Source: CATOSP01 sp965204715
Lineage (GTDB): Bacteria > Chloroflexota > Dehalococcoidia > Lucifugimonadales > UBA3495
DNA: 64,000 nt
Direction: 5' to 3'
Assembly: GCA_965204715.1 (NCBI GenBank)
Contig: OZ242009.1
Location: 930,001 to 994,000, forward strand
The position numbers and the translations under genes are program-made. The notes beneath the pieces are model-generated. The model was not told the origin of the DNA and did not search any database. It worked only from the letters and a program-made list of their open reading frames with translations. Of this stretch, positions 7,912 to 16,834 are shown one piece after another (position 1 is the stretch's first letter; each line of letters begins with the position of its first letter).

Positions 7912-7956
7912 CTCCATCCGGCCCTTTTCCAGTCCTTCTAGAGAAGAGAGGCTGAT

Positions 7957-8292
7957 ATGACCGCTGAGGCTAAGGAGCCTTCCCATCAGCCCCAACATCC
8001 AGTGATGGGAGCCAGCGAGTTCTACCGTACTCTGGGTCGGCTGGAAGTGCGGCATGTCCACGTCAGGAAGGAACTTGACCGCCTTGAGCGCAACGCCGGT
8101 TATGGGCCGCGGCTGGCAGATTTGGAAGTGGTGCAGGCCGAGTCAGAAGAACAACTTGGCCGACTCATTGAGTACGCGAATCGGTGGTGCCGCAACGATT
8201 TTGAGGTGAACTACACCTTGGGGCGCATAGCGGTTGGTCAAAAAAGCGCTGCCGATAGAATCACCCGTCTCAAGAGGAAGATCGGCGGGTGA
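7957..8292 (+). CDS. Helix-rich conserved-type hypothetical protein
   Basis: A 111-residue protein, mostly charged helices (RLEVRHVHVRKELDRLERN; IAVGQKSAADRITRLKRK), with no membrane segment or recognisable motif. It lies between the SDR pair and a flavin oxidoreductase, 32 bases before the latter, so it is probably co-transcribed. I do not recognise the family. Confidence 0.5.
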   Translation: MTAEAKEPSHQPQHPVMGASEFYRTLGRLEVRHVHVRKELDRLERNAGYGPRLADLEVVQAESEEQLGRLIEYANRWCRNDFEVNYTLGRIAVGQKSAADRITRLKRKIGG

Positions 8293-8324
8293 TCCCGGGA
8301 ATTCTGATTTAGAGGACCAGAGCC

Positions 8325-9491
8325 ATGATTACCAGTTTTTCCGCTTCTTATGCCGGCCATGTGGTCGATGACAATCTTGGGTTCGACGGTGACCTGGCAA
8401 ACGACCGTTGGTACTCCAACGACCGGTTGGCCGAGGCCTTCGACTGGGCGCTGGACATTGCCCAGCACCTGGACCGGCTGGGGTACGACGAGTTCTGGAT
8501 GGCGGAGCACCACTTCCAGCCGGAAGGCTACGAGTGCATCCCGAACCTGTTGATGCTGAGCCTCTACCTGGCGACCCAGACGGAGCGGCTCAAGTACGGC
8601 TGCGGGTTCAACATCGCTCCCATGTGGCACCCCCTCAGGCTGGCGGAAGACTTTGCAATGGCTGACATCCTGACCAAGGGGCGAGTCATTTTCGGCGTGG
8701 GACGCGGCTACCACAGCCGGGAGGTGGAGACCTTCGGTTCTCCGATGCTGGACGGCGACGCCAACCGGGAACTGTTCGAGGAACAGGTGGAGGTCATCCT
8801 GAAAGCCTTCACCGAGGAGTCCTTCTCTCACGAGGGAAAGAACTACCAGATTCCGGCGAAGGTGCCCTACCGCGGCTACGACCTGGAGAAGCTGAGCCTG
8901 GTGCCCCGACCCAAGACTCAGCCGGTGGAGGTGTGGCAGCCGCTGGTGAGCGGCAACCCCCGGGGCATCGATTTCATGGCCAAAATGGGCATCAAGCCCA
9001 TCATCGCCAACAACCCGGAGCCTACTCTGGGCGAGCGGATGAAGCTGTACCAGGAGGCGTCAATGCAGCACGGGCGCGACCTGAAACTTGGGGAGGACGT
9101 GGCCATCGGCTACCGGTTCTTCATCGCCGAGAGCCAGGAAAAGGCTATGGAACTCTCGCGTCCCTACTTCGAGGAGGCAATGAAGTTCGCGGCGCCGCTG
9201 GGCCTGATGCGGATGTCGCCGGAGCAGATCGATGCGGTGGCCAACCCGTCGCGGCGGCGCGGCGTGTCGCTGCCAACCCTGGAAGAAGCCGTCGAGGGCG
9301 GGACATGGTTGTGCGGCCCGCCGGAGACCATCATCGAGCACCTGAAGGGTGTCGAGGAGAAGTATCCCGGCGTGGAACGCATCAACCTGGGATCGGTTAT
9401 GGGTATGCCCCGGGAAGTCTTCAAGGACCAGCTCTCCAAGTTTGCCGAGGGAGTCATGCCCGCGTTCCCCGAGGCCATGACCGGGAAGTAG
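8325..9491 (+). CDS. LLM class flavin-dependent oxidoreductase
   Basis: A 388-residue luciferase-like TIM-barrel monooxygenase. It has the family features: HLDRLGYDEFWMAEHHFQPE near residue 50, GCGFNIAPMWHPLRLAED near 95, RVIFGVGRGYHSRE near 125, and PVEVWQPLVSGNPRG near 205. Such enzymes use reduced FMN or F420 to oxidise small organic molecules. It ends the run that starts with the SDR genes. Three further members lie at 29668, 47307 and 49365, so this enzyme class is expanded here. Substrate unknown. Confidence 0.85.
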   Translation: MITSFSASYAGHVVDDNLGFDGDLANDRWYSNDRLAEAFDWALDIAQHLDRLGYDEFWMAEHHFQPEGYECIPNLLMLSLYLATQTERLKYGCGFNIAPMWHPLRLAEDFAMADILTKGRVIFGVGRGYHSREVETFGSPMLDGDANRELFEEQVEVILKAFTEESFSHEGKNYQIPAKVPYRGYDLEKLSLVPRPKTQPVEVWQPLVSGNPRGIDFMAKMGIKPIIANNPEPTLGERMKLYQEASMQHGRDLKLGEDVAIGYRFFIAESQEKAMELSRPYFEEAMKFAAPLGLMRMSPEQIDAVANPSRRRGVSLPTLEEAVEGGTWLCGPPETIIEHLKGVEEKYPGVERINLGSVMGMPREVFKDQLSKFAEGVMPAFPEAMTGK

Positions 9492-9538
9492 ATGATGTTG
9501 GTGGGAATGTGAATCTCAAACCCATCTGAGAATGGGTG

Positions 9539-10288
9539 TTAAGGAGTGTTTTTGTCCTTATCACAATATCGGACGGGATTGGCTGCGCCCTTTTTAGGTA
9601 AGAACCGTTCAGGGACTTTCTTACCGACGTAATCGTTCCAGACATCCTCCGCCCGTTTACCATGGAATTCCCACTTGCCGGCTAATTCCCCTTCTTTGCA
9701 TTGCTCCCATTTGTCTCTGATCGGGCGATATGCCCCTACTACCATCGCTTTGTATCGCGCCAGGACAAGGTTGAGCCTCTGGGCGCGCTTGATGTCCAAC
9801 CGCCACCACCGGCGAACCGCATCGTATACGTCCATTCCCTCAGCCTTAAAGAGCACTCCAATGGAAATGAGAAGTAAGGGTTCCCGGACTTCAAACTGCT
9901 CTGCCTCGTACTCCCGGATAATCTCTTCCACGTGCCGCGACCCGTAGTCGTGGGAGCCGTGACCATCGACTTTGTTGGTCAGGCCAGGATAAGCGTCGAT
10001 TAGAGCAGCTTCTATCTCATAAGCCGCTTTCTCGTTATGCAAACCGTGCCGGTGGACCACGTGGCCCACTTCGAGACCGGCAGCTTGGATTTCCTTGATA
10101 CGCTGTGATTTCAGGTCGAGACTGTCCTCGTCTTTGGTGGCTAAGAGATTGCCTTGGGCGTGTTCGAAGATACGATTGTCCTTCCCCTTGCCAACGTAGA
10201 ACGTCTCTCCGTTGCGAGGGTCTATCAGACGGTAAACGTACCAGTCCAGTTTTTCCGCTACTCCAGGCGGAAAGCTGTCTCTAGGCAT
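9539..10288 (-). CDS. GIY-YIG nuclease domain protein (LEM-3-like)
   Basis: A 249-residue protein with the GIY-YIG variant YVYRLIDPRNGETFYVGKG at residues 18-36, then an R...H stretch (RIFEHAQ), an Ile-Lys-rich helix and E in AAYEIEAALID. This order matches the LEM-3/COG3680 group of GIY-YIG nucleases. The C-terminal 130 residues are a helical region with no clear family. The ATG at 10288 is chosen because GGAGGT lies 10 bases before it. It lies among housekeeping genes without obvious partners; DNA cleavage activity is inferred. Confidence 0.75.
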   Translation of the reverse strand: MPRDSFPPGVAEKLDWYVYRLIDPRNGETFYVGKGKDNRIFEHAQGNLLATKDEDSLDLKSQRIKEIQAAGLEVGHVVHRHGLHNEKAAYEIEAALIDAYPGLTNKVDGHGSHDYGSRHVEEIIREYEAEQFEVREPLLLISIGVLFKAEGMDVYDAVRRWWRLDIKRAQRLNLVLARYKAMVVGAYRPIRDKWEQCKEGELAGKWEFHGKRAEDVWNDYVGKKVPERFLPKKGAANPVRYCDKDKNTP

Positions 10289-10379
10289 GACGTTTTGTAC
10301 CTCCAATCAATATCTGGCTGGAGGGGATTGCCCAAGATATGGGCGACCGGTGTTGCCCGGCACCGGTGTGGAACGCCCG

Positions 10380-10598
10380 TCAGTCCAGGAGGGGAATGGT
10401 GCCCCACTTGATGGAGTCCGCGTCGGTGACGCCGCTCTGTCCCTTGGCCAACTCCCTTATCTGCAAAAGGGTGGCGTTGACCTCCGGGGTCAGGAAGACC
10501 CAGTCGGGTTCTGGCGGAATCCAGTAGGGGGAGTTGATCCGCACCACCTGGCTTTCGCTGGCGTTCAGGTAGATTCCAAACTTCGATGCCTGCTGCAT
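10380..10598 (-). CDS. Small hypothetical protein (72 residues)
   Basis: A 72-residue ORF with an excellent ribosome site (AAGGAGG, seven bases before the ATG at 10598). It has a strand-rich start (KFGIYLNASESQVVRI), a Trp/Pro-rich middle (SPYWIPPEPDWVFLTP) and a short helix (ATLLQIRELAKG). It lies downstream of plsC on the same strand with a 41-base gap. I do not recognise it; the strong start signal is the main support. Confidence 0.55.
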   Translation of the reverse strand: MQQASKFGIYLNASESQVVRINSPYWIPPEPDWVFLTPEVNATLLQIRELAKGQSGVTDADSIKWGTIPLLD

Positions 10599-10639
10599 TG
10601 GTTTCCTCCTTATGGTCTTTTTCAAAGCCGGTCCGGTGT

Positions 10640-11320
10640 TCAGGTTGGCGTTGCCGCTTCTTTGATGGTCTGGGACGGGATTGGCGGTTGCATCGCATAC
10701 ACTCCCCGGTACTCCTCGGGCAGCAGCACGGCGATTCGCTGCATCATCATGTCGGTGAGGCCCTTCAACACCTGGCGGTCCGGGTTGCCGTCCACGATTG
10801 GCAGGGAAAAGGGCTGGCCGATGTTCACCCGGATGCGGCAAAGGGGAAAGGGCATCCGCCAACTGGGAAATTTCTCCCCTCCAGTGATTCCCACGGGCAG
10901 AATCGTGGCCTGGGTCTTGAGGGCCAGGTAGGCCGCGCCCGGCTGTCCCTGTATTAAGGCATGGTTAGGGCTTCTGCGCCCCTCGGGGAAAATCACCAGC
11001 GCCTTGTCTTGGGACAGAAGCTCCAGGGCCAGCTTCACCGCCTCCACTGCGCTGCCGGACCGGTCCAGGGGATGCACCTGGAACGACCGCATCAGGAAAC
11101 TGGAGAGAGGATACTGAAACAGCTCCCTCTTGCCGATGAAGCTGAGCTTCCGGTCCATTGCCGCGACCAGCACTGGCGGATCGTTGAACGACACATGGTT
11201 GGCAATGACAATCAGGGGGGCGTAGGGCGGGACCGATTCCCTGCCCGTCACTTCCAGCCTGCCGAAACCGCCGAAGCAGAACCGGCCAAGCTGCCTTCCG
11301 GCGGAGTAGATGAACGTCAT
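10640..11320 (-). CDS. plsC: 1-acyl-sn-glycerol-3-phosphate acyltransferase
   Basis: A 226-residue lysophosphatidic acid acyltransferase of phospholipid synthesis at the inner membrane. It carries the catalytic HX4D motif NHVSFND (H42, D47) and the substrate-binding FPEGRRS motif (111-117), followed by IIPVGI-like strand ILPVGITGG. The ATG at 11320 overlaps the stop of the upstream cmk gene (ATGA), so translation is coupled; an upstream ATG within cmk is less likely. The cmk-plsC order is common in bacteria. Confidence 0.9.
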   Translation of the reverse strand: MTFIYSAGRQLGRFCFGGFGRLEVTGRESVPPYAPLIVIANHVSFNDPPVLVAAMDRKLSFIGKRELFQYPLSSFLMRSFQVHPLDRSGSAVEAVKLALELLSQDKALVIFPEGRRSPNHALIQGQPGAAYLALKTQATILPVGITGGEKFPSWRMPFPLCRIRVNIGQPFSLPIVDGNPDRQVLKGLTDMMMQRIAVLLPEEYRGVYAMQPPIPSQTIKEAATPT

Positions 11321-12141
11321 CCCGTCCGCCCTTCCGGGGGCGGACCCCACAAGCGTCCGGCCGACTGGCACGGCCGCTGAGGGTTAGCATTGCTATGGGA
11401 GAGTTGGCCGACCCGGTCCAATACCATGTCAACCACGTCATCGACGCTCAGGTGGTCAGTACAAATAACCCAGGAATCCGGGGCTTGTACCAGCGGAGAA
11501 TCCTCCCGTTGGGTGTCCCGGTCGTCTCGGGTCCTGGTCTCCTCAACGACCTGCTCCAGAGTGGAGTTGACACCGCGGGCAACCTGCTCCGCATGGCGGC
11601 GGCGCGCCCTTTCTTCGAGAGATGCGGAGATGAAAATCTTGAGATCGGCATTGGGCAACACCACACTGCCGATGTCCCGCCCGGCCATTACTATCCGGCC
11701 CTCCGAGGCAATGATGCGTTGCTGCTCCACCAAAGCCTGTCGCACCCGGCTTACCTGGGACACTATGGAGGCAAGGCGGTCGACTTCGGGTCTGCGCAGT
11801 TCCGGTCCCACACTGAAGCCCCCGATCATTACCCTGTCGCTGTCATCGCCATCCAAAGTCACGGGGTTCAAGGACGCCAATGCTCCCAGCCATTCCTCGT
11901 TATCCATGCTGAGAACGCCGCCCGGGATGTAGTCCATGGCCGACTGGCCGGCCGGAACACGGTGGTTGGCCTCCGCTTCAGCCGAGTCCGCATGTTGCAG
12001 CGCCAACCAGGCTACGGCGCGGTACATTATCCCAGTGTCCAGATAGCGGAATCCCAACCGCCGCGCCAGGGCCAGTCCAACGACCGTCTTGCCGGCCGCG
12101 ACTGGGCCATCAATGGCGATAACGCTGATATTTCCGGGCAA
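11317..12141 (-). CDS. cmk: Cytidylate kinase
   Basis: A (d)CMP kinase of 274 residues that phosphorylates CMP and dCMP. The P-loop reads DGPVAAGKTVV just after the start, followed by RYLDTGIMYRAVA, and later the MAGRDIGSVVLPNADLKIFISAS segment and the Arg-rich lid EERARRRHAEQ. It starts at a TTG preceded by CGGAGGGG; the ATG at 12195 would add a long non-family leader. The C-terminus extends about 25 residues beyond the usual end (after MVLDRVG) into Pro/Gly-rich sequence. It overlaps plsC by four bases. Confidence 0.88.
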   Translation of the reverse strand: MPGNISVIAIDGPVAAGKTVVGLALARRLGFRYLDTGIMYRAVAWLALQHADSAEAEANHRVPAGQSAMDYIPGGVLSMDNEEWLGALASLNPVTLDGDDSDRVMIGGFSVGPELRRPEVDRLASIVSQVSRVRQALVEQQRIIASEGRIVMAGRDIGSVVLPNADLKIFISASLEERARRRHAEQVARGVNSTLEQVVEETRTRDDRDTQREDSPLVQAPDSWVICTDHLSVDDVVDMVLDRVGQLSHSNANPQRPCQSAGRLWGPPPEGRTG

Positions 12142-12235
12142 AATCCCCCTCCGGCACGGCTCACACATCCAGGGACGGGTCCTCAACGCACTCATGGACC
12201 GGTCTCGCGCTGGTCCATGATCCCTCGATCAGGCA

Positions 12236-12244
12236 TTATAGCAC
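12236..12244 (-). promoter_or_regulatory. Extended -10 element for cmk-plsC (TGCTATAAT)
   Basis: Perfect TGCTATAAT on the minus strand 95 bases upstream of the cmk TTG. A small inverted repeat, TGGACC...GGTCCA, lies in the leader between them. No -35 match. Confidence 0.5.
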
Positions 12245-12307
12245 CGAAGATGACTCTGCCGGGCGCATCCGGCAGAGTGGGAGAGGCGCGAAATACGACG
12301 CCAGCGC

Positions 12308-13006
12308 ATGTGTGAAATCCTCGATACCGAGTCTAAACGACACAAGCACATCCGGTACTCGCTACCGCTTGTTGGCGGGCTGCTGGTCATCATCCCGCTG
12401 TTTGCGCTCGCCCCCATTTACGATACTTTCCCCGGTGACGAGGCGGCGGTGGTCGCGCTCCAGGGTTTACGGACGGGCTGGCTCGACGGCGCGGCTATTG
12501 CCATAACCAGGTCGGCAGACCCACCTGTAGCATTTGCCGCGGTCACGGGAGCCGTGGTTGTCTTCCTGTCTTGGAGACGCTGGACCGCCGCAATGATGCT
12601 GACATTCACCCTGGTTCCGGTTCTGTGCAACTACTTGCTCAAGGAATTGGCGGCGCGTCCCCGTCCCGAGTATGCCATCATGGGACTGGACCCCGCGAGT
12701 TTCAGTTTCCCCAGCGGCCACACCGTCTTCGTCGCATACTTTGGCGGTTGCCTGATTTACCTGGCAGAAGGGCTGGTCGCCAACCCAGGTCCACGCCGGG
12801 GCATCCAGACTCTGCTGGGCGTGTGGGCACTAGCGGTCGGGGCCTCGCGGGTCTACCTGGGCGTCCACTGGCCGAGCGATGTTGTGGGCGGGTTAATTCT
12901 CAGCGGGCTGGCGCTTCTGATTGCAATCAGCCTGAAACACTACCTGGAAGTCCGGCTGTCCCGCCGGACACCGCATACGCCAAAGGAAAGCCGAAAGGGA
13001 CTTTGA
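12308..13006 (+). CDS. PAP2 family membrane phosphatase
   Basis: A 232-residue integral membrane protein of the phosphatidic acid phosphatase type 2 superfamily. All three signature motifs are present: KELAARPRP (112-120), FPSGHT (134-139) and SRVYLGVHWPSD (about 180-191), with six predicted helices. Bacterial members act as undecaprenyl-diphosphate or phosphatidylglycerophosphate phosphatases; the exact substrate cannot be told. The start is uncertain because no strong ribosome site precedes the ATG. It is divergent from cmk and is followed by cvpA. Confidence 0.85.
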   Translation: MCEILDTESKRHKHIRYSLPLVGGLLVIIPLFALAPIYDTFPGDEAAVVALQGLRTGWLDGAAIAITRSADPPVAFAAVTGAVVVFLSWRRWTAAMMLTFTLVPVLCNYLLKELAARPRPEYAIMGLDPASFSFPSGHTVFVAYFGGCLIYLAEGLVANPGPRRGIQTLLGVWALAVGASRVYLGVHWPSDVVGGLILSGLALLIAISLKHYLEVRLSRRTPHTPKESRKGL

Positions 13007-13058
13007 CCGTGATAGACTGGAAGTACTGCGGGCGTTGATACTTCGAGTGAGGGTCTGG

Positions 13059-13601
13059 GTGAACTGGTTAGATGTCATAGTCCTGATACTTTGGGGCATT
13101 ATGATCGCGTGGGGCATCAGCGCGGGCATCACCACCATTCTGTTCAACCTCCTGGCAGTGGCAGCCGCAATGGTGGCGGGCAGCCGGTTGGGTCCCATAG
13201 TTGGAGAGTTGCTCGTCCCATCCAATGACCTGGGGGGCGTTCAAGCCTTTGTCGGGTTCATATTAGTCTTCGTGGCTGTATTTGCCGCCTTCGTAGTTGC
13301 GGCCAATTTGTTTAAGCGTGTGCTGGGATTCCTGCCCTTCTCCGGGTGGTTCGACCGGCTTGGCGGCGCGGCATTGGGTCTGCTGGTCGGCATCCTGCTG
13401 AGCCTGGGCGTATTGGTGGGCTTGAAGCAACTGGAACATGACGCTATAGACGAGTCCATTAGCGCCGCGCCGTTCGCCGGTTTCGTGGTTGACAACTTCG
13501 GCTTCGTGGTCCGGGCTGCCCGGCTGGTCCCCGAGGACTGGAAGGTGGAGATGGAGGACCGTATCGGCAAGGTGACTGACCCGTGGGACCGGCTCATCTG
13601 A
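13059..13601 (+). CDS. CvpA family membrane protein
   Basis: About 180 residues, beginning VNWLDVIVLILWGIMI, the classic CvpA opening, then three more hydrophobic segments and GWFDRLGGAALGLLVGILL, the family's conserved second half. CvpA proteins are four-helix inner-membrane proteins linked to envelope integrity and colicin V export. I chose the GTG at 13059, which gives the usual start; a TTG at 13035 is also open. It ends 30 bases before the HNH gene. Confidence 0.8.
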   Translation: MNWLDVIVLILWGIMIAWGISAGITTILFNLLAVAAAMVAGSRLGPIVGELLVPSNDLGGVQAFVGFILVFVAVFAAFVVAANLFKRVLGFLPFSGWFDRLGGAALGLLVGILLSLGVLVGLKQLEHDAIDESISAAPFAGFVVDNFGFVVRAARLVPEDWKVEMEDRIGKVTDPWDRLI

Positions 13602-13631
13602 CTGACAAGGGGTAAAGCAAATGCCCGCGCT

Positions 13632-14387
13632 ATGCTACAATACGGAGAAGCAACGGCGGTGCGGGCCCTGCCTGGGCCGGAACGCCGCCGCGGGTCCCGC
13701 TCCATTGGTGAACATCGTCGGAAAGTCCCGGTCGGGGTGTGTGGATACCCTATTCTGTTAGACCAGGTGCTTGCCGCATTGAAGAACAAGACCTGCATTG
13801 ACGAAACTGACGAATGGGATCCCGACCAACCGGAGGGCGGCTTTGGCCCGGAACTATCGGGAGTATCGCTCCTCCACTCCCCGGTGCTTGTCCTCAACCT
13901 CAACTACGTTCCCATAAACGTATGCACCGCGCGCCGCGCCGTGGTGCTGGTGGGCAAGGGGAAGGCGGAGCTGCTGGAGAACCACCGGGGCCGCATCCGC
14001 ACCGTCTCCCGCGCCTTGGACGTGCCTTCCATCATCCGGCTGGTGTACTTGGTCAGAAAGCCGTTCCTGCCCCGGAAACTCTCCAAGAAGGAGGTGTTTC
14101 TGAGGGACAGGTTCACCTGCCAGTATTGCGGGAAGAAGTCTCCCGACCTGACCCTGGACCATGTAGTGCCCCGGCGCCAGCATGGAGCGCATACATGGGA
14201 GAACGTGGTAGCCGCCTGCAGCCGATGCAACCTGCGCAAGGCGGGGAGGACCCCGGCTGAGGCCAACATGATACTGGTGAAGCAGCCGAAGGCCCCTGAC
14301 CCCAACCCCTACCAGATACTCCAGAACCGGACCATTCTCGATGAATGGCGTCCCTACGTACCCTGGTCGGTAATAGCCGACGATTAG
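13632..14387 (+). CDS. HNH endonuclease
   Basis: The conserved part starts at LLHSPVLVLNLNYVPINVCTARRAVVLVGKGKAE, as in the widespread HNH family, and contains a zinc-binding FTCQYCG, the LTLDHVVPR active-site His, the Asn in WENVVAAC and a second CSRCN. The N-terminal 75 residues are atypical. The ATG at 13632 also lies inside an extended -10 box (TGCTACAAT, 13633-13641), so the real start may be further in; no good ribosome site decides it. Converges on holB. Confidence 0.8.
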   Translation: MLQYGEATAVRALPGPERRRGSRSIGEHRRKVPVGVCGYPILLDQVLAALKNKTCIDETDEWDPDQPEGGFGPELSGVSLLHSPVLVLNLNYVPINVCTARRAVVLVGKGKAELLENHRGRIRTVSRALDVPSIIRLVYLVRKPFLPRKLSKKEVFLRDRFTCQYCGKKSPDLTLDHVVPRRQHGAHTWENVVAACSRCNLRKAGRTPAEANMILVKQPKAPDPNPYQILQNRTILDEWRPYVPWSVIADD

Positions 14388-14394
14388 CGGCCGA

Positions 14395-14421
14395 CAGCTA
14401 TTGGCCAACTGCCAGTAGCTG
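14395..14421. terminator. Bidirectional hairpin between HNH gene and holB
   Basis: Two stacked stems, CAGCTA/TAGCTG and TGGC/GCCA, with a CAACT loop, between convergent gene ends at 14387 and 14453. No long T run on either side. Confidence 0.45.
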
Positions 14422-14452
14422 GTACGCGGCGCTCACTGGCGTAAATTGGCTG

Positions 14453-15466
14453 CTACCCATTGCCCCTCGGCAGGTTGAGCATCAGGACCTCGCAAGCCAG
14501 CCTCGCGTTGGCGTTCTGTTCCAGGGCCTTCAGAGTTCTGTCGATGCGCTCCAGGAATGCCACGGCCTGGGCTGTGGTCACCCCGGTGGCGTGCATCCGC
14601 AACTCATCGGCCCGGTCGGCGTTGTGCAGATAGCCTTCGGCCCCTTCCTTAATCAACAGCAGGTCGCGCCACCAACGCTGCCACTCGAAGAGCAACTGCT
14701 GCGCCGAGTCCCGGTCACGTGAGAACCGGGTTGCAAGCTCGCTGGCGTAGGCGAACCGTTCCTCCAGCCCCGACCGGCAGACCTGGACGAGCCTGTCAAG
14801 GTCTTGCTCACGCTCGTCCCACAAGTCCGGCTCCCGGAGGACGGTCTGCGCCCAGCCGTAGCAGCCGCGGGAGAGGCGGGCCAACTCCCCGGCGCGCTCC
14901 CGGTCGCATGACTCGCGGAACACCAGGGACTCGAGCATCTGCGCCCTGGGAACGGGCATGAGGGATAGCGGGCGGCAGCGGGAGCGTATAGTGGGGAGGA
15001 TAGCGTCCTCGTTGGCGGTGAGCAGCAGCAGGGCAACCTGGTCCGGGGGTTCCTCCAGCGTCTTCAGGAGGGCATTGGCGGCCTCGTCACTCAGCGACTC
15101 AACACCGTCGAAAATCACGACTATCCGGGAACCTTCAAAGGGTTTCAGGGAGACCTGGCGCAGGACCTCGCGCACTTCCTGGATGCCGATGACGGTCCGG
15201 GCGGCTTCTCCCTCGGCCCGGCTGACCTTGCTGACTACCCGGACGTCGGGGTGGTTGCCGGCGGCGATGCGCGTACACTGGGAGCAACTGCCGCATGGAG
15301 AGTCCTGCCGGTCGAGGCAGTTGAGGGCCTTGGCAATCTCGATGGCTAGGGTCATCTTGCCCACGTGTTCCGGCCCAACCAGCAGGTAGGCATGGGCAAG
15401 CCGGTCCCATTTCAGGCCGAACTCAAGCTGCCGCAGGATATGGTCCTGCCCCACGAGATCCCACAT
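14453..15466 (-). CDS. holB: DNA polymerase III delta' subunit
   Basis: A 337-residue clamp-loader subunit. It has the family's opening WDLVGQDHILRQLEFGL, a degenerate P-loop GPEHVGKMTLA, the four-cysteine zinc site starting CGSCSQC, the switch region IVVIFDGVESLSDEAANALLKTLEEPP and the SRC motif TIRSRC. Delta' is the non-hydrolysing wrench of the clamp loader, and the weak Walker A fits this. The ATG at 15466 is preferred over a TTG six bases earlier. An IS5 element is inserted 113 bases upstream of the start and may have separated the gene from its original promoter. Confidence 0.9.
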   Translation of the reverse strand: MWDLVGQDHILRQLEFGLKWDRLAHAYLLVGPEHVGKMTLAIEIAKALNCLDRQDSPCGSCSQCTRIAAGNHPDVRVVSKVSRAEGEAARTVIGIQEVREVLRQVSLKPFEGSRIVVIFDGVESLSDEAANALLKTLEEPPDQVALLLLTANEDAILPTIRSRCRPLSLMPVPRAQMLESLVFRESCDRERAGELARLSRGCYGWAQTVLREPDLWDEREQDLDRLVQVCRSGLEERFAYASELATRFSRDRDSAQQLLFEWQRWWRDLLLIKEGAEGYLHNADRADELRMHATGVTTAQAVAFLERIDRTLKALEQNANARLACEVLMLNLPRGNG

Positions 15467-15579
15467 AGTCAACTACAGGAGGAACCAAGCCGCGCCACGA
15501 GAACCGTATGGAACCGCATTACTTCCACGTTACCGGCAGACCTGATTACATGGACTGAATTATTGTGCATATATCCTAA

Positions 15580-16802
15580 GAATTCTCTGAACAAGCCTGC
15601 TGAGCTTGCATATTCGATCTTGGAGCCGAGGGGCGGCTACAGGTCTCTGAATGAGCAAGGACCTTCCTGCGGGCTGGCTTCGCTCTCTGGCATTTGATGA
15701 ATCGTACGTCCTTCGACCTGCCCCATTGATCCTCGGGCTATTCTGATGGCACACGGCCCCACGGTCCGGCTACCGGCATCTTGCCAGTTGGACCTCCGCC
15801 GTCAGCAGGTTGCCCAGCCCAAACAGCAGCGCCAGCCGTTGTGTGTTCTTCATCAACCCCCGGTAGCGGACCTTGCCATAGCCGAACAGACCCTTCACCC
15901 TCAGGAAGGGATGCTCCACCTTGGCTCTCACCGATGCCTTTGCCTGCTCCGCCAGCGCCTCCTCACTCTCCGGTTCCAGCTTCCGCCGCTTGCCAGGACG
16001 CATGGCCACCTGCCACTCCACCTCCAACCCCTGGGTCTCCTCCCTCTTGTGGATCCCTTGGTACCCAGCGTCGCCCCACACTACCGTCTCGCCCCCGTGC
16101 AGCAGGTTGTGGGCCTCCGTAATGTCGTGGGCGTTGGCCGCCGTCGTGCTCATGCTGTGCACTATCCCCGTCTCAGAGTCCACCCCAATATGAGCCTTCA
16201 TCCCGAAGTGCCACTGGTTCCCCTTTTTGGTCTGATGCATCTCCGGGTCCCGCTCCCCGGCCCGGTTCTTGGTGGACGGCGGCGCCTCGATGATGGTGGC
16301 GTCCACGATGGTCCCCTCTCTCAGCTTGAGACCCTGGGACTCCAGGTGGGCGTTGATCTCCTCCAAAAGGCCCGGTCCCAGATTGTGCCGCTCCAGCAGA
16401 TGGCGGAAGTTCAGTATCGTGGTCTCATCGGGCAAAGCCCCAGACAGCCTCAGGCCCACGAACCGCCGGACGGACTCTGCCTCATAGAGCAGGTCTTCCG
16501 TACCGGGATCGCTCAGGTTGTAGAAGAGTTGCACGCAGTGGACTCGCAGCATCACTGAGAGCGGGTAGGGACGCCGGCCGTTTCCGGCCTTGGGGTAGAA
16601 GGGGCGGATGCGCTCCTCCAGCCTCCCCCAGGGAATCAGGCCGTCCATGCGCTCCAGAAACACCTCCCGGCGTGTCTTGCGCTTCTTGCCCTGGTACTCC
16701 AGGTCGGAGAACGTCGGCTGGTCCATCGTGTCTCACCCTTGATCTTTGTCGTGGCTGCCAACCGTACTATGCCGCATCATCAGACACTTGTTCAGAGCAT
16801 CC
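15580..16802 (-). mobile_element. IS5-family insertion sequence, complete
   Basis: A 1,223-base element. Its terminal inverted repeats are GAATTCTCTGAACAAG (15580-15595) and, on the other strand, GGATGCTCTGAACAAG (16787-16802), matching at 14 of 16. It is flanked by a 4-base target duplication CTAA (15576-15579 and 16803-16806), which fits the YTAR target of the IS5 group. It carries one intact transposase gene. The intact ends, duplication and ORF point to a fairly recent insertion. Confidence 0.9.
15770..16726 (-). CDS. IS5 family transposase
   Basis: A 318-residue DDE transposase, close to the usual 320-330. The N-terminal DUF772-type domain (RLEERIRPFYPKAGNGRRPYP, LFYNLSDPGTEDLLYE) is followed by the catalytic core: first Asp in GTIVDATIIEAP, second Asp in VVWGDAGYQG and Glu in VEHPFLRVKGLFGY. 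No frameshift or stop is seen, so the element should be active in principle. About 190 bases of non-coding sequence separate its stop from the left end. Confidence 0.92.
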   Translation of the reverse strand: MDQPTFSDLEYQGKKRKTRREVFLERMDGLIPWGRLEERIRPFYPKAGNGRRPYPLSVMLRVHCVQLFYNLSDPGTEDLLYEAESVRRFVGLRLSGALPDETTILNFRHLLERHNLGPGLLEEINAHLESQGLKLREGTIVDATIIEAPPSTKNRAGERDPEMHQTKKGNQWHFGMKAHIGVDSETGIVHSMSTTAANAHDITEAHNLLHGGETVVWGDAGYQGIHKREETQGLEVEWQVAMRPGKRRKLEPESEEALAEQAKASVRAKVEHPFLRVKGLFGYGKVRYRGLMKNTQRLALLFGLGNLLTAEVQLARCR

Positions 16803-16834
16803 CTAATCAATATAGATATGCATGCCACGTAGTC

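Noticed and set aside
7027..8061. 344-codon minus-strand ORF over the second SDR gene
   Set aside because: Same shadow pattern; no motif, and the plus strand has full SDR signatures.
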